Shown one piece after another: positions 45,738 through 54,841 of a stretch of DNA of 64,000 nt. The stretch comes from JBBIRW01 sp037441565 (lineage in GTDB: Bacteria; Desulfobacterota; JBBIRW01). The stretch spans positions 124,001 to 188,000 of the forward strand of contig JBBIRW010000005.1 in the NCBI GenBank assembly GCA_037441565.1. The letters are read 5' to 3'. The translations under genes were made by a program, and so were the position numbers. A model generated the notes under the pieces. The model was not told the origin of the DNA. It saw only the letters and a program-made list of their open reading frames with translations, and made no database searches. Position 1 is the stretch's first letter. Each line of letters begins with the position of its first letter.

Positions 45738-46812
45738 TATTATCGTTTCACTGATAAAAATTGGTATAGTGCTTTCAATGCTCCTTAGTCTTGCTGCAGT
45801 TTTATCATGGGCTGAGAGGAAACAGAGTGCAGTACTTCAGGACAGGATCGGGCCAAACAGGGCAAGCATACTGGGATTAAGGTTATTCGGTCTTTTTCAT
45901 CCTGTTGCTGATGCAATAAAGATGTTTTTTAAGGAAGATTTCATTCCGGCACGGGGCAACAGATTTCTCCATACAATTGCACCATTCATTGCTATGATGC
46001 CTGCCCTTCTGACATTTGCAGTTATACCATTTGGAGATGTTCTTGAGATTGGTGGTAGAAGGATAACCCTCCAGATTGCGGATCCAAATATAGGGATACT
46101 TTTTGTATTTTCAATCGCATCACTGATTGTTTATGGAGTAATATTGGCTGGCTACTCATCCTATAACAACTATGCAATGCTTGGTGCGATGAGGGCATGC
46201 GCGCAGATGATCTCATATGAGGTAACGCTCGGGCTTTCTATAATAGGCGTGCTTATAGTTTTTAATTCTGTGAGGCTTGGCGAGATTGTGAGAATGCAGG
46301 GCGGGCTCATCTGGGGTATTATTCCCGGATGGGGGATCATATATCAGCCCTTTGCATTCATACTATTTTTAACCGCTGCGATTGCAGAGACAAAGAGGGT
46401 TCCATTTGATCTTCCCGAGGGGGAGTCGGAAATACAGGTGGGATATTTTATAGAATACAGTGGTATGAAATGGGGCATGTTTTTCCTTGCTGAATTTGTG
46501 GAGATTATTGTTGTCTCTGCACTGATAACAACATTATTTTTTGGAGGATGGCAGGTTCCATATCTATTAAAGGATGGATTTCACATTCCCGGTGGGATCT
46601 ATATCCCCGTAAATCATTATATCGTTTCCATCCTCCAGGTTTTAAGTTTTGGATTTAAGGTGATATTCTTTTGCTGGCTTCAGCTTATGATAAGATGGAC
46701 ACTTCCGAGATTCAGATTTGATCAGCTTATGGCGCTCTGCTGGAAGGGTTTGCTCCCTCTTTCACTTTTAAATATATTTGTAACGGCTGCTGTTATCCTG
46801 GTTAGAGGATGA
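45727..46812 (+). CDS. nuoH: Complex I subunit NuoH, cluster 2
   Basis: This 361-residue NuoH has AERKQSAVLQDRIGPNRASI near residue 30. The acidic loop is ETKRVPFDLPEGESEIQVGY with EYSGMKWG, a variant of the usual NRAPFDLPEAESELVAG. The end has WTLPRFRFDQLMALCWKG. An extra segment near 275-300 (LKDGFHIPGGIYIPVNHYI) is absent from copy 1. It overlaps nuoG by 11 bases. Confidence 0.95.
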   Translation: MAFDIIVSLIKIGIVLSMLLSLAAVLSWAERKQSAVLQDRIGPNRASILGLRLFGLFHPVADAIKMFFKEDFIPARGNRFLHTIAPFIAMMPALLTFAVIPFGDVLEIGGRRITLQIADPNIGILFVFSIASLIVYGVILAGYSSYNNYAMLGAMRACAQMISYEVTLGLSIIGVLIVFNSVRLGEIVRMQGGLIWGIIPGWGIIYQPFAFILFLTAAIAETKRVPFDLPEGESEIQVGYFIEYSGMKWGMFFLAEFVEIIVVSALITTLFFGGWQVPYLLKDGFHIPGGIYIPVNHYIVSILQVLSFGFKVIFFCWLQLMIRWTLPRFRFDQLMALCWKGLLPLSLLNIFVTAAVILVRG

Positions 46813-46856
46813 CATGCGAAGGGAGCAGTTTATGGAGCAGAAAGGAGATTAAAATC

Positions 46857-47324
46857 ATGATAAAAGAGGTAAAGGTAGGGCTCTGGGAAAAGTTATATAT
46901 ACCTGAGATCATAAAGGGCCTTTCAGTAACAACAAAGCATTTCTTTAGAAATCTGCTGAGTCCAAAGAACATAGTGACCATTCAGTATCCAGATGTAAAA
47001 AGGGAGATAGCCCCCGTCTGGAGGGGAAGACATAGATTGCTCACAAGGGAGGATGGATCGCTTAAGTGTGTTGCCTGCTTTATGTGTGCAACAGCATGTC
47101 CGTCAAAGTGTATATATATTGAAGCAGGAGAACATCCTGATCCATCAATTGAGAAATACCCTGTAAGGTTTGAGATAGATCTTCTTAAGTGTGTATTTTG
47201 TGGAATGTGTGTTGAGGCATGTCCAAAGGATGCTATTGCAATGGATCTGATTATCCTTGATCTCGCAGGATACGAAAGGAAGGATTTTATACTTGATATA
47301 AATAAGCTTGTTGTAAAGCCATAG
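46857..47324 (+). CDS. nuoI: Complex I subunit NuoI, cluster 2 (two [4Fe-4S])
   Basis: The start at ATG 46857 follows AAGGAG and gives 155 residues. An earlier ATG overlaps the nuoH stop but has no ribosome site and would add 16 residues not usual in the family. The two cluster motifs are CVACFMCATACP and CVFCGMCVEACP. The first begins Cys-Val-Ala where copy 1 has Cys-Thr-Gly. Confidence 0.94.
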   Translation: MIKEVKVGLWEKLYIPEIIKGLSVTTKHFFRNLLSPKNIVTIQYPDVKREIAPVWRGRHRLLTREDGSLKCVACFMCATACPSKCIYIEAGEHPDPSIEKYPVRFEIDLLKCVFCGMCVEACPKDAIAMDLIILDLAGYERKDFILDINKLVVKP

Positions 47325-47354
47325 ATTATTTTCCTGCATCTGCGGAGGTTGGAT

Positions 47355-47861
47355 ATGGAAGGGGTTCTTTTCTGGGTCTTTGGAGCCCTTGCAGTGGCAG
47401 GCACTCTGGTTGTTATTCTATCAAGAAATCCTGTTAACAGCGCCATAGGTCTTCTTTTCTGCTTCTTTACGACAGCCTGCCTTTATGTGCTTCTCGATGC
47501 ACAGTTTGTTGCTGTGATTCAGGTCCTGATATATGCTGGAGCGATAATGGTGCTTTTCCTTTTCACAATAATGCTTTTGAATCTTGAAACGGACATAAAG
47601 AAGGAGGTAACATCTCCAGGAACAAGAATTCTCGGTATCTCCATTGGCTCTGGTATACTTTTTGAAATTGCACTCCTTCTGTGGCACTACAGGATAACAC
47701 CATTTCTGGGTACTTATACCCCGGAGAAATTATCCCTGACAGGTAATATTCAGGCTATAGGGAGATCCATATTCAGGGATTATATACTTCCTTTTGAAAT
47801 CCTCTCGGTTCTTCTTATCATCGGAATAATAGGTGCAGTTGTGCTTGCAAAAAGGGATTAG
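47355..47861 (+). CDS. nuoJ: Complex I subunit NuoJ, cluster 2
   Basis: This five-helix subunit has 168 residues from ATG 47355, 6 bases after GGAGG; a TTG two codons upstream is less well spaced. It contains NSAIGLLFCFFTTACLYVLL and DAQFVAVIQVLIYAGAIMVLF, the family core, and ends in LLIIGIIGAVVLAKRD. It precedes nuoK with a 10-base gap. Confidence 0.93.
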   Translation: MEGVLFWVFGALAVAGTLVVILSRNPVNSAIGLLFCFFTTACLYVLLDAQFVAVIQVLIYAGAIMVLFLFTIMLLNLETDIKKEVTSPGTRILGISIGSGILFEIALLLWHYRITPFLGTYTPEKLSLTGNIQAIGRSIFRDYILPFEILSVLLIIGIIGAVVLAKRD

Positions 47862-47871
47862 GAGGTAAGGT

Positions 47872-48174
47872 TTGGCAGGATTAAATCATTATCTTTTATT
47901 GAGCGCAATTATGTTCTCTATGGGTGTGGTTGGATTTTTTCTGAGAAGAAATGTGATTGTGATACTGATGTGCGTTGAGCTTATGCTTAATGCATCAAAC
48001 CTGGCGCTTGCAGCATTTGCGCAGTTCAGTAATACGATTGATGGCAAGGTTATAATCTTCTTTGTTATTGGTATTGCTGCTGCGGAGCTTGCGACAGGGT
48101 TGAGCATTGTTATCTGTCTTTTCAGAAACAGGGAGACAGTATTTGTCGACGAGATGAACCTGATGAAGCAGTAG
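47872..48174 (+). CDS. nuoK: Complex I subunit NuoK, cluster 2
   Basis: The 100-residue, three-helix protein starts at a TTG (47872) 6 bases after GGAGG. The membrane glutamates occur in MCVELMLNASNLAL and AAAELATGLSIVI. NuoK of both clusters keeps these residues, as needed for proton transfer. Confidence 0.93.
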   Translation: MAGLNHYLLLSAIMFSMGVVGFFLRRNVIVILMCVELMLNASNLALAAFAQFSNTIDGKVIIFFVIGIAAAELATGLSIVICLFRNRETVFVDEMNLMKQ

Positions 48175-48183
48175 GGGGTAAAG

Positions 48184-50115
48184 GTGCTTGAATATATCTG
48201 GCTTATCCCTGCTTTACCACTTATAGGTTTTATTATTAATGGGATAATTGGATTCAGGATAAGAAAACATGTCGTAAGTCTCGTTGGATGTGGAACTGTC
48301 TTCATTTCTTTTCTGATTGCACTGATGGTATTCAGGGAATTTATCCTTCTTGATCCTGAGCAGAGGTTTTTCCAGAAGATCCTTTATACCTGGGTATCCT
48401 CAGGATCATTTAATGCTTCCATCGGCTTTCAGCTGGATCCACTCTCAGCAGTAATGTCACTTGTTGTAACAGGTGTTGGATTTATTATACATGTTTACTC
48501 CATTGGATATATGGGACATGATCCTGGATATCCGAGATACTTTGCATTCCTCAATCTCTTCATGTTTTCAATGCTAATATTGATTCTCGCTAATAATTTC
48601 CTCCTTCTCTTCGTTGGATGGGAAGCTGTTGGTCTATGTTCTTATCTTCTGATAGGATTCTGGTACGAGAAAAAATCAGCAGCAGATGCTGGTAAGAAGG
48701 CTTTTATTGTAAACAGGGTTGGAGATTTCGGATTCATAATTGGCGTTATTCTCATATTCTACACTTTTGGAACTGTTGAATTCAAAAGTGTTTTTGAGAA
48801 ACTTCCTGGAATGATAAAAGCAGGAGCTGTTGACCCTTTCCTGCTGACAGTAATATGTTTACTTTTATTCGCAGGTGCAACAGGAAAATCCGCCCAGATC
48901 CCCCTTTATGTATGGCTTCCTGATGCCATGGAAGGTCCAACGCCTGTAAGTGCCCTGATACATGCGGCCACAATGGTTACTGCCGGCGTTTATATGGTTT
49001 CTCGATCATGTATAATTTTTGCATATGCGCCCTACGCCCTTGATGTTGTTGCATTTATCGGTGCATTAACAGCGCTCTTTGCTGCATCAATAGGTCTTGT
49101 TCAGAATGATATAAAAAGGGTGCTTGCCTACTCCACAATAAGTCAGATTGGATATATGTTCCTTGCATGCGGTGTGGGTGCTTTTGCAGCAGGGATATTT
49201 CACCTAACCACCCATGCATTCTTTAAGGCGTTGCTATTCCTTGGTGCGGGAAGTGTCATGCATGCGATTGAAGGTGAAACTGATATTACAAAAATGGGTG
49301 GATTGAAGGAGAAGATGCCGATTACACATATAACATTTTTAATAGGTGCGCTTGCAATTGCAGGTATATTTCCCTTTGCGGGATTTTTCAGTAAGGATGC
49401 GATACTTGCAGGGGCATTTGAGAGAAGCCCATACCTCTGGTTTATGGGTATCTCTGGAGCCATGCTTACATCCTTTTATATGTTCCGTGTTGTTTTTCTT
49501 ACATTTTATGGTGAAAGCAGGTTTCCTCATGAGGTCAGCCATCACATCCATGAATCACCCCCTGTTATGTTAATCCCACTGATAACACTGGGGATCCTTT
49601 CCATCATTGGAGGATTTATCGGGATCCCTATGATCGAGGGAGGTAACAGGATAGGTGAATTTCTTGACCCTGTTTTCCATAATGCAACAACTATTCTTGG
49701 CAAAGCGCATCATGAGGATTTTTTAATGGAAGTAATGCTTATACTTATTTCTCTTATTATAGCTCTCGGGGGTATTTATCTTGCTGTAATGTTTTACCTT
49801 AAAAAAACATATCTACCTGGATATTTTCAGGAGAAGATCCCATCAGCTTACAGGTTGATTTTCAATAAGTATTATGTTGATGAGATCTATGACTATCTAT
49901 TTGTAAACAGCATAAAATCATTCAGCATATGGCTCTGGGAATTTATTGATACGGTTATTATAGATGGAGCTGTAAATGGCATAGCTTATTTAACAAGAGG
50001 AATTGGAAGTATTATGAGAAGAATACAGACGGGATTTGTTCAGAGTTATGCACTTTCCATAATAATTGGTGCATTTGTTATACTGGCATATTATCTTTTC
50101 AGAATAAGGATGTAA
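48184..50115 (+). CDS. nuoL: Complex I subunit NuoL, cluster 2 (antiporter-like)
   Basis: The 643-residue protein starts at a GTG (48184) after AGGGGG. It has the glutamate in VGWEAVGLCSYLLIGFWY, the lysine in ATGKSAQIPLYVWLPDAMEG, QNDIKRVLAYSTISQIGYM, and the C-terminal lateral helix and anchor. Catalytic residues are intact. Confidence 0.95.
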   Translation: MLEYIWLIPALPLIGFIINGIIGFRIRKHVVSLVGCGTVFISFLIALMVFREFILLDPEQRFFQKILYTWVSSGSFNASIGFQLDPLSAVMSLVVTGVGFIIHVYSIGYMGHDPGYPRYFAFLNLFMFSMLILILANNFLLLFVGWEAVGLCSYLLIGFWYEKKSAADAGKKAFIVNRVGDFGFIIGVILIFYTFGTVEFKSVFEKLPGMIKAGAVDPFLLTVICLLLFAGATGKSAQIPLYVWLPDAMEGPTPVSALIHAATMVTAGVYMVSRSCIIFAYAPYALDVVAFIGALTALFAASIGLVQNDIKRVLAYSTISQIGYMFLACGVGAFAAGIFHLTTHAFFKALLFLGAGSVMHAIEGETDITKMGGLKEKMPITHITFLIGALAIAGIFPFAGFFSKDAILAGAFERSPYLWFMGISGAMLTSFYMFRVVFLTFYGESRFPHEVSHHIHESPPVMLIPLITLGILSIIGGFIGIPMIEGGNRIGEFLDPVFHNATTILGKAHHEDFLMEVMLILISLIIALGGIYLAVMFYLKKTYLPGYFQEKIPSAYRLIFNKYYVDEIYDYLFVNSIKSFSIWLWEFIDTVIIDGAVNGIAYLTRGIGSIMRRIQTGFVQSYALSIIIGAFVILAYYLFRIRM

Positions 50116-50116
50116 T

Positions 50117-51682
50117 ATGGGAATCAGGGATTTACCGATTTTAAGCATTGTCATATTTATGCCTCTTCTTGGAAGTCTTCCTCTTTTCTTTGTAAAGAAG
50201 GAAAGGGTGGAATTCATCAGGGGATGGGCTTTGTTTGTTACGATACTTACATTTTTTACCTCACTTTCTCTTTATTTTAATTTTGATCAGAATTCTGCAA
50301 ATTTTCAATTTCAGGAGAGGATAAGCTGGATTCATGAACTGGGGATAAGTTATCATGTCGGAATCGATGGAATAAGTTTATGGCTTCTTCTGCTGACAAC
50401 ATTCCTCGGACCCATAACTGTTCTCTGCTCATGGAGTGCAATAATGGAAAGGGTCAGGGATTACATGATATGTCTTCTTATACTTGAAACAGGAATACTG
50501 GGTGTATTTTCATCCCTTGATCTATTCCTGTTCTATGTTTTCTGGGAATCACAACTTATACCTATGTATCTTTTGATAGGTATATGGGGTAGTCAGAATA
50601 GAATTTATGCTGCTTTAAAGTTTGTTATATATACCATGGCAGGAAGCCTTATGATGTTAGTGGCAATTATGTATCTATACTTCTATCATAAGAATCAGGC
50701 TGGCTTCTTCTCTATGAATCTACTCGATCTTTACAATCTTAATATTCCATACAGCATACAGCTAATACTCTTCATAGCATTTTTTCTTGCCTTTGCATTT
50801 AAAGTTCCTATGTTTCCATTTCACACATGGCTTCCCGATGCCCATGTGGAGGCTCCAACTGCCGGAAGCGTTATTCTTGCGGGTATCCTTCTTAAAATGG
50901 GGACATATGGATTTCTGAGATTCAATATACCGATGTTTACTGAAGCATCCATAAATCTTGCTCCTTTCATGTATATTCTCGCAGTAACAGGGATTATATA
51001 TGGGGCACTCGTCTCAATGGTTCAGCCTGACCTGAAGAAGCTTGTTGCTTACTCGAGTGTCAGCCATCTTGGATTTGTAATGCTTGGTATATTTGCTTTT
51101 ACTGTGCAGGGGATCCAGGGCGGGATTTTACAGATGGTGAATCATGGATTAAGCACGGGGGCACTGTTTTTAATAGTTGGGATTCTTTATGAGAGGAGAC
51201 ACACAAGATTGATAGCACATTTCGGTGGTTTATCGAGAGTAATCCCGAGATTTGCAGCGATATTTATGATAGTTACGCTCTCATCGATCGGTCTTCCCGG
51301 ACTCAATGGATTCGTTGGCGAGTTTTTGATAATACTTGGAACATTTATTTCATCAAATCCCTACAGCACAATTGCAGCTATTATAGCTGCCTCAGGCGTT
51401 ATATTTGCCGCTGTTTATATGCTATGGATGTTTCAGAGGGTGATGTTTGGAGTGGTTACCCATGAAGAGAACAGGTATATAAAGGATCTGAATCTCAGAG
51501 AGTTTGCATATCTGATTCCTGTATTGCTTTTTATTATCTGGATTGGAATATATCCAGCAACATTCCTCAGGCCCATGGAAGGGTCAGTAAAGGGAATAGT
51601 TGTTACAGTGGAGAAGAAAATGGGCAAGGGGAATAGTATTGTATTTGCAGTGGATAAGAGGATTACGGGTGATTGGAGGTAG
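50117..51682 (+). CDS. nuoM: Complex I subunit NuoM, cluster 2 (antiporter-like)
   Basis: The 521-residue NuoM has FYVFWESQLIPMYLLIG with the key glutamate, FKVPMFPFHTWLPDAHVEAP with the lysine, and QPDLKKLVAYSSVSHLG. The C-terminal tail of about 30 residues beyond copy 1 is basic (KKMGKGNSIVFAVDKRITG). It starts one base after nuoL. Confidence 0.95.
   Translation: MGIRDLPILSIVIFMPLLGSLPLFFVKKERVEFIRGWALFVTILTFFTSLSLYFNFDQNSANFQFQERISWIHELGISYHVGIDGISLWLLLLTTFLGPITVLCSWSAIMERVRDYMICLLILETGILGVFSSLDLFLFYVFWESQLIPMYLLIGIWGSQNRIYAALKFVIYTMAGSLMMLVAIMYLYFYHKNQAGFFSMNLLDLYNLNIPYSIQLILFIAFFLAFAFKVPMFPFHTWLPDAHVEAPTAGSVILAGILLKMGTYGFLRFNIPMFTEASINLAPFMYILAVTGIIYGALVSMVQPDLKKLVAYSSVSHLGFVMLGIFAFTVQGIQGGILQMVNHGLSTGALFLIVGILYERRHTRLIAHFGGLSRVIPRFAAIFMIVTLSSIGLPGLNGFVGEFLIILGTFISSNPYSTIAAIIAASGVIFAAVYMLWMFQRVMFGVVTHEENRYIKDLNLREFAYLIPVLLFIIWIGIYPATFLRPMEGSVKGIVVTVEKKMGKGNSIVFAVDKRITGDWR
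50822..50862 (+). repeat. 41-base tract identical between the two nuoM genes (copy 2)
   Basis: This is the partner of 37580-37620. It encodes HTWLPDAHVEAPTA around the functional lysine helix. Confidence 0.85.
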
Positions 51683-51688
51683 AGAATT

Positions 51689-53179
51689 ATGGATCCTTTA
51701 TCAATGGATTTGAATCTTGCCTCTATTGCTCCTGAAATAGTTATAATCCTTTGCGGATTCATCATAATATTACTGGATCCTTTTATTCCATATGAGAAGA
51801 AAAGGTATCTTTCCTATTTAGCACTCCTTGGTTGCTCTGTTGCGATTATATTCACCTTTAGCCTTCATGGAAAAAGGATTGTTTCCTTTAATAACATGAT
51901 TGCTCTCGATGGCTATTCCACATTTTTCGATTACCTTTTTCTCCTTATCGCTATTTTAAGCATTCTGATCGCCTGTGATTACATAGAAGAAGAAAGGATT
52001 TTGTATGGAGAATATTTTGCCCTCATCCTCTTTGCTACATCAGGGATGATGCTCATGGCAAAGGGTGTAAGCCTTATTATCATATTCCTGGGACTCGAGG
52101 TTCTTTCGCTTTCCACATATATCCTTGCGGGCATGATGAAGAGGGACCTTAAGTCCAACGAGGCGGCACTCAAGTATTTCCTGCTGGGTGCCTTCTCGAG
52201 CGCATTTCTGCTCTACGGGATAACGCTTATCTATGGAACAGCAGGCTCAATAGATATATTCGGTATTTCCCAGTATCTCCGAGCAGGTTCTCCATCGGCT
52301 TTATTTTTTGCCGGTGTTGCATTTTTGATAGTGGGATTTGGATTTAAGGTTGCTGCGGTTCCATTTCATATGTGGACGCCTGATGCGTATGAGGGTGCAC
52401 CAACATCGGTTACAGCATTTATGTCTGTTGGACCAAAAGCAGCAGGTTTCGCTGCATTCTTACGCATTTTTATTTCGGCACTCCTTCCCATTGTTTCTGA
52501 CTGGTCAGGGATTCTGTGGATTATTGCGGTATTGACAATGTTTGTTGGAAATGTTGCTGCGCTTGTTCAGGAGAATATAAAGAGGATGCTTGCATATTCA
52601 AGTATTGCGCATGCGGGTTATATAACGATCGGAATCATTGTTGCAGATGAACTTGGAAGCTCAGGGCTCCTTTTCTATCTTCTCTCATACACGCTTATGA
52701 ACATTGGTGTCTTTACTGTTGCAATTCTTCTAAGGAAAGAGGGTGAAGGCTATGAGATAAGGGATTATGCAGGTGCATCGATAAAACACCCCATCCTCTC
52801 ACTGCTTATGACGGTATTTCTTCTTTCCCTTGCAGGTTTTCCACCAACAGCCGGTTTCATGAGTAAATTCTATATTTTCAGCGCTGCAGTAAAGAAGGGT
52901 TATATAGGGCTTGCTTTGATAGGCGTTATAAACAGTGGTATATCAGTTTACTATTACCTTAGGGTGGTAGTTCTAATGTATATGGTTGAACCATCAAGGG
53001 AATTTCGCCCATTAAGGGTAGGTGTCTTCACATCAATTGCGCTCATAATATCGCTCTGGGGAACACTTCAGCTTGGTGTTTACCCAACAGGTATTATTAA
53101 CCTTGCACGATCAGTTGTTGATGTTTTATTTTATATTCCTTTGAATATTGGCTCTCTCTTTTCAATAAAAGCCTTCTGA
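51689..53179 (+). CDS. nuoN: Complex I subunit NuoN, cluster 2 (antiporter-like)
   Basis: The 496-residue NuoN has LGLEVLSLSTYILAGMM (glutamate), FKVAAVPFHMWTPDAYEGAPT (lysine) and QENIKRMLAYSSIAHAGY. It closes the 14-gene second cluster. Its last 49 bases overlap the 3' end of the convergent crotonase gene, so the two transcripts are antisense to each other there. Confidence 0.95.
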   Translation: MDPLSMDLNLASIAPEIVIILCGFIIILLDPFIPYEKKRYLSYLALLGCSVAIIFTFSLHGKRIVSFNNMIALDGYSTFFDYLFLLIAILSILIACDYIEEERILYGEYFALILFATSGMMLMAKGVSLIIIFLGLEVLSLSTYILAGMMKRDLKSNEAALKYFLLGAFSSAFLLYGITLIYGTAGSIDIFGISQYLRAGSPSALFFAGVAFLIVGFGFKVAAVPFHMWTPDAYEGAPTSVTAFMSVGPKAAGFAAFLRIFISALLPIVSDWSGILWIIAVLTMFVGNVAALVQENIKRMLAYSSIAHAGYITIGIIVADELGSSGLLFYLLSYTLMNIGVFTVAILLRKEGEGYEIRDYAGASIKHPILSLLMTVFLLSLAGFPPTAGFMSKFYIFSAAVKKGYIGLALIGVINSGISVYYYLRVVVLMYMVEPSREFRPLRVGVFTSIALIISLWGTLQLGVYPTGIINLARSVVDVLFYIPLNIGSLFSIKAF

Positions 53180-53928
53180 GCCTCCTTGAAATCCATACTG
53201 TTTATGCAAAGCCTTCTTAGATTATTTATTTCATCTAAGTGCTCAATGGAAAGCCCAGCATTTTCAATCAGAAGCGATATGATCCTTTTTGTTCCCTTAA
53301 TGACAAGGGGTGCCCTTTTGAGGATTTCCTGAGCGATCCTGTATGTGAAGGATTCAAGTTCATCAGGTGAAGTAACATAGTTAACAAGGCCTATATTTAA
53401 GGCCCTCTTTGCATCTATGGGGATGGCGGTATAAAATAACTCCTTTGTATGTGAAAGTCCAATAAGATCTATGAACTTCTTTATGCCTGATGGGCTATAG
53501 AGAACACCCATTTTTGATGCGGTCATTGCAAACATTGCATTCTCTGAAGCGATCCTCAAATCACATGAGGCAGCAATTTCACATCCACCTCCATAGGCTA
53601 TACCATTTATCATGGCAATTGTAATCTGGGGAAGTTTATCAAGCGCGTCTATGGTTCTCTGGAATACATTGTTATCCGGATCAGGACCACCCATCTCCAG
53701 TGCAAGCTCTGGAAGCATCTCTATATCAAAACCAGAAGAGAATGCCTTTTCCCCGGAGCCTCTTATGATGACAACAAGTATATCATCCTGGTTCTTGAGG
53801 TAATCGAACTCATCATGGAGCGATTTAAGGATGGAAGGTGTAAGTGCATTGTTTTTGGATGGATTATGGATTGTGATAGTATATATCCCTTCGCTTCTTT
53901 CCTTTATCACAGTGGGTGTGCTCTCCAT
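53131..53928 (-). CDS. Crotonase-fold enzyme, methylmalonyl-CoA-decarboxylase-like
   Basis: The 265-residue protein has the crotonase oxyanion motif YGGGCEIAASCD near residue 117. The second catalytic glutamate of enoyl-CoA hydratases is Ala137 here, so ordinary hydration is unlikely. From residue 133 it reads FAMTASKMGVLYSPSGIKKF, and later ELFYTAIPIDAKRALNIGLVN. From memory these stretches strongly resemble E. coli methylmalonyl-CoA decarboxylase (YgfG/ScpB), and the Tyr of GVxY is kept (Y144). Decarboxylation or another acyl-CoA reaction is therefore plausible. It is the last gene of the selB unit, 27 bases after the CitE-like gene. The substrate is not certain. Confidence 0.82.
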   Translation of the reverse strand: MESTPTVIKERSEGIYTITIHNPSKNNALTPSILKSLHDEFDYLKNQDDILVVIIRGSGEKAFSSGFDIEMLPELALEMGGPDPDNNVFQRTIDALDKLPQITIAMINGIAYGGGCEIAASCDLRIASENAMFAMTASKMGVLYSPSGIKKFIDLIGLSHTKELFYTAIPIDAKRALNIGLVNYVTSPDELESFTYRIAQEILKRAPLVIKGTKRIISLLIENAGLSIEHLDEINNLRRLCINSMDFKEAQKAFIEKREPIFKGI

Positions 53929-53955
53929 ACAGGAGACCTCCAGCTGATATTAAAT

Positions 53956-54840
53956 TTACTGATCGCGAATGATTCCTAATTTTCTCGCCAACTCAATAGT
54001 TTTTTTTGCAACAAAATAATGAACATTTTCTATCATCTTACCATCAACTGATATCACCCCTGTTCCCTTTTTCTCTGCTTCCTCGAATGCCTCTATAACC
54101 TTCAGTGAGAATGCTATCTCATCCTCTGTGGGTGAGAATATCTCATTTACGATAGTTATTTGTGATGGGTGGATGACAGACTTTCCATCATAACCCAGTG
54201 CGCGTGCCTGAATGCATTCATTCCGTAGTCCCTCTTCATCTCGAAAATTAAAATATGGTGCATCTATTGCAACGCCACCTATTGCCCTCGCAACAATCAA
54301 TATATGGCACATAGGATAGAGAAGTTCCCTTCTATCAATGCTTATTCTCCCACCCGTTTGCCTTGTAAAATCAGCTGCTCCAAAAATAAGCCCCCTTACC
54401 CTTTGATCAGAAGATGCAATATCCCTGACATTGAGAAGACCAAGTGGTGTTTCAATCATAAGAAAAAGAGGAAAATGACCTTTGTTAAGCCCCATCTTCT
54501 TTTCGGCTATACTCAATAACTCAGATGCAATCCTTACATCTCCCGTATACTCGACCTTCGGAAGGACAAATCCATCGGGTTTTGATGCCGCAATCTCTTC
54601 TAGATCTTCCCTTCCGAGACCTGACGAAAAACTGTTGATCCTTACAAGTCTCTCTTTATTAGGAAAGGGCAGTTCAAAAAGTGCCCTCTTAACAAGCTCC
54701 CTCGCATTTTTCTTCATCGATGGCGCAACTGCATCCTCAAGATCAAGAATAACAGCATCCGCAGGGAGTTCGGATGCCTTTTCCATCATTTTCATATTTG
54801 AACCAGGAACATATAGGATCGATCTTCTTGGAATGATCAT
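53956..54840 (-). CDS. HpcH/HpaI aldolase family, CitE / malyl-CoA lyase-like
   Basis: The 294-residue protein belongs to the CitE-like Mg2+-dependent lyases, which split or form (S)-citramalyl-, malyl- or related CoA thioesters. It begins RRSILYVPGSNMKMMEKA. It has LDLEDAVAPSMK, the metal ligands in FLMIETPLGLLN (Glu) and FGAADFTRQTGG (Asp), and YDGKSVIHPSQI near the C-terminus. No citrate lyase alpha or gamma genes are nearby, so it is a stand-alone CitE-like or malyl-CoA-type enzyme rather than a true citrate lyase subunit. It starts one base after selB with GAGGGG upstream. Confidence 0.88.
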   Translation of the reverse strand: MIIPRRSILYVPGSNMKMMEKASELPADAVILDLEDAVAPSMKKNARELVKRALFELPFPNKERLVRINSFSSGLGREDLEEIAASKPDGFVLPKVEYTGDVRIASELLSIAEKKMGLNKGHFPLFLMIETPLGLLNVRDIASSDQRVRGLIFGAADFTRQTGGRISIDRRELLYPMCHILIVARAIGGVAIDAPYFNFRDEEGLRNECIQARALGYDGKSVIHPSQITIVNEIFSPTEDEIAFSLKVIEAFEEAEKKGTGVISVDGKMIENVHYFVAKKTIELARKLGIIRDQ

Positions 54841-54841
54841 C

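Noticed and set aside
37580..50862. The two nuo clusters as a recent large tandem duplication
   Set aside because: Apart from short conserved tracts, the paralogues differ in length, loop signatures and gene content, so they look like separate lineages brought together.
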